Shown here piece by piece: positions 57,381 through 64,000 of a DNA stretch of 64,000 bases. The stretch's first letter is position 1. Each line of letters starts with the position of its first letter. The notes below the pieces were generated by a model. That model did no database searches. It had not been told where the DNA came from and saw only the letters and a list, made by a program, of their open reading frames with translations. Made by a program: the position numbers and the translations under genes. Source of the DNA: Vesta saturnalis (lineage: Eukaryota > Arthropoda > Insecta > Coleoptera > Lampyridae). The stretch spans positions 5,341,501 to 5,405,500 of the forward strand of contig JARFJB010000002.1 of NCBI GenBank assembly GCA_036346205.1, given 5' to 3'.

Positions 57381-57783
57381 ACTCTTAACGCAAGACATCC
57401 CGATAAACATATTTGTCAATCTACAACGTTGCGCATTTTTTCAAAATTTAAACAAACTGGCTTGGTAGAATGAAGTTTTAAAAAAGGACACAAGAAGTGG
57501 ACATCGGAAAACAAAGATAAGTCTTTAAGTGTACTGTTAGATGTTACAGAGAATAAAATAACATCCTTGTCAAAGATTTCAAACCGAACCGATGTATCGA
57601 CTAAAAGCATTTATCGAACTTTAAGAAATAAAAATGTTCGAACTTTTAAACCAAAACTCATTTCTGCACTTAAGGAAAGTGAGTTTGATCTAAGATTCTA
57701 TTTCTCAGCTTGATTTCAAGGGCAGAAAAAGAAGAACTTCAATTTTCCCAAACATATCCTTTGGGCAGATGAGGCAAAATTGT
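57381..57783 (+). pseudogene. mariner-like transposase N-terminal half
   Basis: The plus strand reads ARHPDKHICQSTTLRIFSKF (about 57388), KQTGLVE, then KITSLSKISNRTDVSTKSIY, the helix-turn-helix part. After one stop it reads NFNFPKHILWADEAKL, the first catalytic block (ADEA for SDEA). It breaks off at about 57783, where a BEL integrase on the other strand begins. It belongs with the elements at 8234 and 23628 by motif. The second half is absent. Confidence 0.75.
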
Positions 57784-58913
57784 AGATAGTGACAAAGTGA
57801 GAAGTTCCTCACACGTCAAGGTTTGATCTCCTATGACTCGAATCAAATGAGTTTTAATAGATTTTACGCCTGCTTCCGCTAATCCATTAAAATGAAGAGA
57901 GGCAGGTGCACTAGTCTGCCAAGTGATGTCTAGGGTGTGAGCCGATTGCTTAGCCAGCTTATTGAGTAGGTTTTTGCACCAATAAAATTGGTCCCACAAT
58001 CACTATAAATGTTTGTACATTTCCCCGTCGCGCGATGAAACGACGAAAGGGTGCGAGAAACGCTTCCGATGTCAGGTCCGACACTAATTCAATGTGTATC
58101 GCTTTAGTAGCGCAACAAACAAAGGCACAAATGTAGGCCTTTAAAACTTTAGCACCCCGATACCGGCCCATGGTGATATGTACGGAACCAGCATAATCTA
58201 TTACCACATGAAAAAACATTTTAATTGTCTGATCCGGAAAGAAGGCAAATCGGCCATGTATGGCTTATAGAACTTGGCTTGGCTCGAAAACAACTGAGAC
58301 ATTTTGATGCGACCTTCTCGCCAGCTCTACGACTAGCTCAAATCCAGAACTGTTGCTTAAGAAGATATTGAAGGGTATTCAGACCAGGGTGCAAATGTTG
58401 CTTGTGAGCATGTTCAACTATCAAATAGGTAAGTCGATGATCTCGTGGTAATAACAAGGGATGTTTAGCGTCCATCGAAAGGGTTGAGTATCTAAGACGA
58501 CCGCCAACCCTGATCAGTCCTCTTTCATCCACAAATAACGCCAATTTGCGAAAAGGTTTTGGCAAAAGCAAATTATTTGGAGTTTTAGAAATAAGTTCAG
58601 AGAAGTGAATACTTTGAACTCTTTTTACTAACGTGTATAACGAAATGTGAAGCTCGTTTTCTGATAAATAACTAGTTAATTTAGACAAATTGGGTTTTGA
58701 GTTGTGAACATAACCAAGAAGGCGTTGAATTTTTCCCAAAGATGAAAATCGATCTAACAAGGTATCTACGAAATTGTCACTGATATTGGTATTTAAAACA
58801 ACAGTTTGCTGTTCCTGTATTACTTCTGGGCTTCTCGAGGTCGGACAACTAAATTCAGAAAGGTTCCAATCAGAACAAGATAGATTGCTCCACGAAAGTC
58901 CTTTAAACCACAA
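57784..58913 (-). pseudogene. BEL/Pao integrase, truncated
   Basis: Minus strand. 58338-58913 (191 codons) has the pre-integrase region LALFVDERGLIRVGGRLRYS and the zinc-binding HPLLLPRDHRLTYLIVEHAH with HLHPGLNTLQYLL. 57959-58219 has the core: MFFHVVIDYAGSVHITMG (first Asp), FVCCATKAIHIELVSDLTSE and RRFIARRGN, then, out of frame, SDCGTNFIGA (second Asp). 57739-57999 has HFNGLAEAGVKSIKTHLIRV, where Glu follows the Asn-Gly-Leu-Ala box. It ends abruptly at the mariner fragment; the 3' LTR is absent. Confidence 0.87.
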
Positions 58914-59209
58914 GGGATGTTCAATGAGCTTTTGGGGTTAGTCCTCGACTTCCACAATCTACAGGATTTTCAGTTGATATGATATGATTCCATCGAACAT
59001 GTGGGATTTTTCCTGTATATGACTGACACGATTAGCGACAAACGTTTTCCATTGATGTGGTGAACTACAAACCCAGGATAATACAATGCTGGAGTCAGAA
59101 AACGCCAGGACTTGGTCGATGGTCACTAAAGATGAATAGGTGTACGAATTTCATTAAGTCGGCCAGTAAAGTAGCACCCAGCAGTTCGAGTCTTGTGATA
59201 GTGGGGTTT
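58914..59209 (-). pseudogene. BEL/Pao RNase H-integrase connector
   Basis: Decayed connection between the RNase H start and the integrase frame. On the minus strand SDSSIVLSWVCSSPHQW is readable near 59050-59100, a typical BEL RNase H motif. Confidence 0.65.
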
Positions 59210-60469
59210 TCAAAGGGTTACCTTTACTTTGCCCATAACTAAAGAGGACTTTATTGAAGCGTCAAACCCCTCGTTACGAAGATACACGCCATATCCTAAT
59301 TCTGAGGCGTCACAAAACCCTAATATTTGGCATCTCTGCATTCTTTGTACAAAAATATAACGAGGCAATGCAATTTGAGAGAGATAAGAAAGTTCGGCTT
59401 TACACTGGGACCAAATTTCAATGATTTTCTGCGAAGGAGTGTCATCCCAATCGATACCCGAGACCCAAAGGCGTTTCATAATGTGCTTTGCTAAGAATGA
59501 AACAGGGGTGATAAAACCTAGAGGATTGAAAATCCTCGTAATGTCGGCCAAAATATTTCGTTTTGTGTAAGCCTTTTCCGAAGGAGTGAATGCATACGAA
59601 AATGTGTCAGAACACGGATTGTAAAGTAGGCCCAGAACCTTAATGGCTACTGATTCTTCCTTATCGAAGGAAATTGGGATTTGACGTTCGGAAGCGGGGT
59701 AATTCCGAAGTAATTCGGGGCAATTGCTTGCCCACTTTCGTAGCTCAAATCCTCCAGATTCTAGCAAGGTAATTAGATCCTGCTGTAAAGACAACGCAGA
59801 ACATAAATTGGTACTTCCGACGCAAATGTCATCCATAAAGGTGTTGTTAAGAAGAACTTGTGCCGCTTCGGGATACCTTTTCATCTCTCGATTTGCTAAT
59901 TCTCTTACGGTTCTAAGGGCTAAATATGGACTTGAAGTTACACCAAAGGATACGGTATTGAGACGATATTGCTGCAGAGGTTCGTTGGGACTGAATCGTC
60001 AGAGTAATCTTTGGTAATCTCTACCCTTTGCCGAAGCATTGAAAACAACTCTTATTTTCGACGTGGTTTTATCCGATTTCAAAACGCCATGGTGCGGTAG
60101 ATAACAAAGACCTTTGGGATTTCCCTCAACAGTTTTTACTAAGCGCATATGACCGTTTTCTAGGTAATCCTTCATAAACTTGGAGTACAGGAGTCGAAGT
60201 TCAAAATTTTTACCAAGTTTTGATTCTAACGATATAAAGCATCGATAAGCTAAGGAAAATGTATTCCCCAAATCAGGCTCTCCCTGTTTAAATGGTAATG
60301 ATACAATAAAACGTCCATCAGTGTTGCGTGATGTGGTTTGTCGATATATTCTTTCGTACCTCTCCTCATCTGGTGATAAGGGAGTTTTACAAGGAATAGT
60401 CTCGATCTCCCAGAATTTTCTAACAATCGGGTCTAAGGGACCATCTAGAAAGATCGAAAATGATTGCAA
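59210..60469 (-). pseudogene. BEL/Pao reverse transcriptase and RNase H, motif A deleted
   Basis: 60469-59999: WEIETIPCKTPLSPDEERYE, YLPHHGVLKSDKTTSKIRVV and FNASAKGRDYQRLL. Directly after a stop comes FSPNEPLQQYRLNTVSFGV, which in relatives lies far downstream, so the RT segment with the first catalytic Asp is missing. 59210-59884: LLNNTFMDDICVGS (catalytic YMDD-like box), ELRKWASNCPELL, KVLGLLYNPCSDTFSY, FNPLGFITPVSFLAKHIMKR, then the RNase H start ILGFCDASELGYGVYLR. Open frames are long, but the deletion and stop would prevent activity. Confidence 0.88.
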
Positions 60470-60514
60470 GGATCGATGTGAAGTACAAACATCTTGCGTC
60501 TTTCCTAAAAGGAC

Positions 60515-61162
60515 TCAACCAAAAGCCGTTTCTATAACGGTTGGTTTCCCAGGTTGAGTATGAATACGACCTGGTTTCAAAATATCCGCATATATTTCGG
60601 CTCCCAGTAGTATATCTACCGGTGCAGGTATATTGAACGTATCATCCTCTAGTTTAAGATTAGATATGTGATCCCAATCTTTCGTGTTTATAGGAAACGC
60701 AGGCATATCTGTGCAAAGGTTTGGTAGAACCAAGACATCAAATGAGAGAGTTGGTTCCGTAGCTCCAATCGGGCGAACAGTACAACGAGCAATCCCCTTG
60801 GTAGTCGAAGAGGATTGATTTAATCTCTGGATTGGGATACAGTATCCCTCTCTTTTTAATCCTAGACGGTTGAGGCATTTTTGACTAATGAAATTTGCTT
60901 GACTTGCCGAATCTAATACAACACGAATTGTTTGGAATTTTCCATTTGCGTCTAAAATCTCTACCTTGGCAGTAGATAGAAGAACAGTAGTATGAAACGT
61001 GGAAGTCGAGAATGAAGTGCAGTAATTCAAAGATTGGTTAGCTTGTGAACTAAGGGATAGCGAAGTTTGAGGCGAAGAATCGGCCTCGTCTGAAAGAGTT
61101 ATTTGTTGATTGTTGAGTATTTTTCTGAACACCACTTGAACGTGCCTTCGAATTTCGAACAA
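60515..61162 (-). pseudogene. BEL/Pao aspartic protease region
   Basis: A 215-codon open frame. VVLDSASQANFISQKCLNRL is the retropepsin-like active site (DSAS in place of DSGS, as usual in BEL). It continues with TVRPIGATEPTLSFDVLVLP and VDILLGAEIYADIL, where ILLGAE is the second conserved box. It would cut the polyprotein. It is separated from the zinc-knuckle frame by a frameshift near 61100. Confidence 0.88.
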
Positions 61163-62413
61163 AGGAAGTACTTGTAATTGGTTGACTTGATTTCTTTGTG
61201 CCTAAATTTTGTACCAAATGAAGCATGGTATGATGGCGATAACGACAAATGCGACAATTGTGGGTTGAAGGACAATCTTTCAACAAGTGATTGAATCTAA
61301 GGCAGTTTATGCAAGTATTTATTTGTTTAATACAAGCATAACGTTTCTCAGGAGTTTTCGATATAAATTCTGAATACTGCGACAAAGGATGGTAAGAATT
61401 TTTGCAAAGTTCACACTTTTGTGAATGAAAACAAGATTGAAAATTTTTTGATGGTCCTGGTATATTACTGGCAAGCAATGTAGAAAGTGAAGACCATAGG
61501 AGGGTGCCGACAGCTTCCCAGTTTTATTTCCTGAGACCTTTTGTTGCCCAGGCATATACTGAATTGATTCTAAAGCTTTGCACTGCTTTTCTAAGTGTTC
61601 CCTTAAATCCTTGTAGGAAGGGATTTATTTTTCAGTGAACGATATTTCAAATGACGTGCGTGTCGTTTTATCTATTTTCTGCGGTAAATTAAACAAAATA
61701 AAATACTATTGATCTACTGAAAATTCGAGTGGTTCTAAAGCGGACAAATTTTCTGAAAATGTGTCCAAAGTATTCCTGAGATCCTTTGAACAATTATTTT
61801 TCATAACCGGAATATTCAGGATTACATTCCAATAAGCGGTAGCTAAAACTCGCTTATTTACATTTTACTAATGAATGAAACGCAATGGGATTATTTGTAT
61901 CAGTAGTTTGGACAGATTTTATTAAGTTAAGTGGTTCATCCTGTAGGAAAGAAAGTAGATACTGAAACTTCTGTATGTTCACTAACGATCTGTTATTATG
62001 AACTAACGAACTGAATAAGTCAAGGAATGTTGGCCATTTTAACATATTTCCATCAAAAATAGGAATTGTTAATTTCGGTAGTCTTATTTTATCCTCAGGA
62101 CTCGAGTTATTTGGGACCGAAACTACAACTAAATTGGTTGCAAATAGTTTGGAAAAAATGTCTTATATTTTGAAATAAAACGTATGTTTCCTTTCTTATT
62201 GTATCTTGGGTTTCAAAATCATCGTCATCGCTAAAGCCGATAATTTCATTATGCAGATTCTTAAATTCAGAATAATTCAAGAGATTCATATGGAATTTTA
62301 AAAGATCCCTGATGGTCTACATCATCTGATGCTCTCATTGCCAAAGCATAAATTTCGATTATTCGCGAAATAGCTACCTTTCTCTGTTGAGAAAGCATTT
62401 TTAAAGCTGACAT
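61050..62413 (-). pseudogene. BEL/Pao gag
   Basis: Minus strand from an ATG near 62413: MLSQQRKVAISRIIEIYALA, then, after frameshifts, LLNYSEFKNLHNEIIGFSDD. 61854-62045 has MLKWPTFLDLFSSLVHNNRS and LVNIQKFQYLLSFLQDEPLN, the DUF1759 capsid-like domain. 61050-61478 contains zinc knuckles CELCKNSYH and CINCLRFNHLLKDC with CRICRYRHHTMLH. Several frameshifts. No 5' LTR is seen upstream. Confidence 0.85.
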
Positions 62414-62844
<431 letters not shown>

Positions 62845-63054
62845 CAATTTCTATGGTTATCTATTACTATTGCATACAGCAAATAAAAATTAACAATCAG
62901 TCACGTGTTGTCATGTACGAAACCTTAGCGAATTGCGGTGTCACATGATATTCACAAAAGTTTACTGTGATCCTTCACCCTGTGTATAAAAATTATAATA
63001 CATCGTAACTAGGGAAGTACATACAGTTCAAGCTTGAATCGATTGCGACTTGCC
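62845..63054. other. unassigned spacer before the SINE
   Basis: No recognised feature; cctgtgtataaaa lies near 62980. Confidence 0.35.
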
Positions 63055-63126
63055 TCCTCGATAGCTCAGATGGAAGAGCCCCACTCTAGCAAAGTGGAGG
63101 TCGTGGGTTCAAGTTTCACTCGAGTT
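63055..63126 (+). tRNA. tRNA-Ala(AGC)-like cloverleaf, probably SINE head
   Basis: Proper 72-nt geometry. Acceptor arm TCCTCGA with TCGAGTT (5 of 7 pairs); D stem GCTC/GAGC; anticodon stem CCACT/AGTGG with loop CTAGCAA, so anticodon AGC; T stem GTGGG/TTCAC with loop TTCAAGT. The first two acceptor pairs fail and the G3-U70 pair typical of tRNA-Ala is absent. Its 3' flank is repeated at 62747, so a SINE is likelier than a gene. Confidence 0.6.
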
Positions 63127-63171
63127 AATCTTTTACTGTATGTACTTTAAAAGTTAATTTTAAATCAAATA
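63127..63171 (+). repeat. SINE tail
   Basis: ttaatcttttactgtatgta and the following AT-rich bases equal 62755-62808 and are similar to the tail after the T arm near 29520-29560. A TA microsatellite follows. Confidence 0.6.
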
Positions 63172-63173
63172 AA

Positions 63174-63241
<68 letters not shown>
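63172..63241. repeat. (TA)n microsatellite
   Basis: TA run with one tacata interruption, directly after the SINE tail. Confidence 0.95.
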
Positions 63242-63244
<3 letters not shown>

Positions 63245-64000
63245 GTATATTTCTACTTACGCGAAGGCCAAGGTTAATCATTTAGAATAAAATGATAGAA
63301 AAGAGAAACTAATGCGTAATTCTTTTTGTTGTTATTAATATATTTAAAACGATACAATTTTTAAATGTTTGTGCAAGAGATTGATAAAATTAAAATAAAA
63401 AATATTGTTTTAACATTGTTTATTTGAATTATACTTTAAAATTGTCAAATGTGTTATCATACAGAACTAAGAAAAAAAAACAAAGCGCTTACCTTGACTT
63501 GGTACTACAGGCTACTTCTGGTGGAAGGGGGCCCCCGTTGATAAACCACTAATAACGACAGCTCGTAAATTATTGATAAAAATGACAACTGACTGATTCA
63601 CATACAACAAGACCGAGAGGTACAAAAGGCAAAACTCATTTTTAAAATTGATAAGCGCGATAACTTAGGACCTGTATGATTTTTACGGGATTTTACATTG
63701 AAAAATGAATTTGAGATTTTAGGCTTGCATGTACAATAATAAATAAAAGTTTGTTTAAAATTCCCCTAAATAATATTTTTGACACATTATTGAAAGAACG
63801 TCAATTTTGACAGATAACAGGTGTCATTTTAGCAAGCAATTCTTCATGATTTTTTATTGAATTGGAAGCACAAACTAATCCAAACTCAAATTTTGTTTAA
63901 ATCTAATAATAAAATAATTTCACATATAATGCGGATTTTTTTCAAGACGCTGTATATACTTATAACCGTTTCTCTTCTTTTAACAAAATTTTATCAACAA
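63242..64000. other. unassigned; weak exon candidate on the minus strand at 63493-63548
   Basis: A 56-base minus segment lies between AG (63550-63549) and a good donor AAG/GTAAGC (63492-63487) and reads WFINGGPLPPEVACSTKS. It is suggestive of an immunoglobulin-type strand but too short for a firm call. The rest is AT-rich and unrecognised. Confidence 0.3.

Noticed and set aside
63481..63500. U1-like CTTACCTTG string
   Set aside because: It matches only the short donor-complementary core; the rest of U1 snRNA is absent. A splice donor on the minus strand explains it better.

Overview
The window looks like repeat-rich insect chromosomal DNA, AT-rich and without any bacterial-style gene organisation. 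The mix of insect-type mariner, piggyBac, jockey-like, Tx1-like, BEL/Pao, copia and Penelope elements fits an arthropod. A beetle is my guess, from the abundance of mariner-type elements with ACAGGGTG ends; the sequence does not prove it. I could not identify one confident, intact host protein-coding gene. Nearly everything recognisable is a transposable element or its remains, separated by unassigned AT-rich DNA that could be intergenic or intronic.

Layout. 1-850: 5' end of a mariner-like element cut by the window edge. 1.7-2.0 kb: LINE fragment next to a Penelope terminal repeat with a hammerhead-ribozyme core. 2.3-2.9 kb: degenerate ~100-bp tandem repeat. 4.0-6.2 kb: two oppositely oriented Penelope remnants. 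8.2-11.0 kb: mariner-like element with ~800-bp terminal inverted repeats. 11.2-14.8 kb: Penelope element split by a 2.58-kb piggyBac copy at TTAA. 15.2-17.3 kb: IS630-Tc1-mariner transposon with an almost intact transposase. 18.6-20.5 kb: Penelope element built as an inverted dimer with a 13-bp target duplication. 21.0-22.0 kb: Crypton-like tyrosine recombinase pseudogene. 23.6-26.2 kb: rearranged mariner-like element inside a Penelope terminal repeat. 27.9-29.1 kb: pogo/Tigger-like transposase remnant. 30.1-33.0 kb: Tx1-like LINE. 33.6-35.2 kb: jockey-like LINE. 35.4-36.3 kb: MITE next to long TA and CA microsatellites. 36.5-39.4 kb: mostly unassigned, with a CpG-rich stretch. 39.4-40.6 kb: pseudogene of an unnamed invertebrate protein family with a cysteine-rich end. 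41.6-41.8 kb: mariner C-terminus. 42.0-43.8 kb: degenerate repeats. 44.4-47.8 kb: three tandem copies of a dispersed repeat carrying CA-rich microsatellites. 48.6-49.5 kb: LINE fragment. 49.5-56.9 kb: copia element A with copia element B nested in it. 57.4-57.8 kb: mariner N-terminal fragment abutting a BEL/Pao element that runs to 62.4 kb. 62.6-63.2 kb: TA microsatellites, a near-perfect 68-bp palindrome and a tRNA-Ala-like SINE.

The layers can be ordered in places: Penelope before piggyBac, copia A before copia B, and a Penelope terminal repeat before the 23.6-kb mariner. The most unusual signals are a complete 5' half of initiator tRNA-Met fossilised at the copia A primer-binding site, an in-frame deletion in copia B that leaves a 648-codon open frame, hammerhead cores in several Penelope termini, and the cysteine-rich pseudogene at 39.4-40.6 kb with a probable 65-bp intron.
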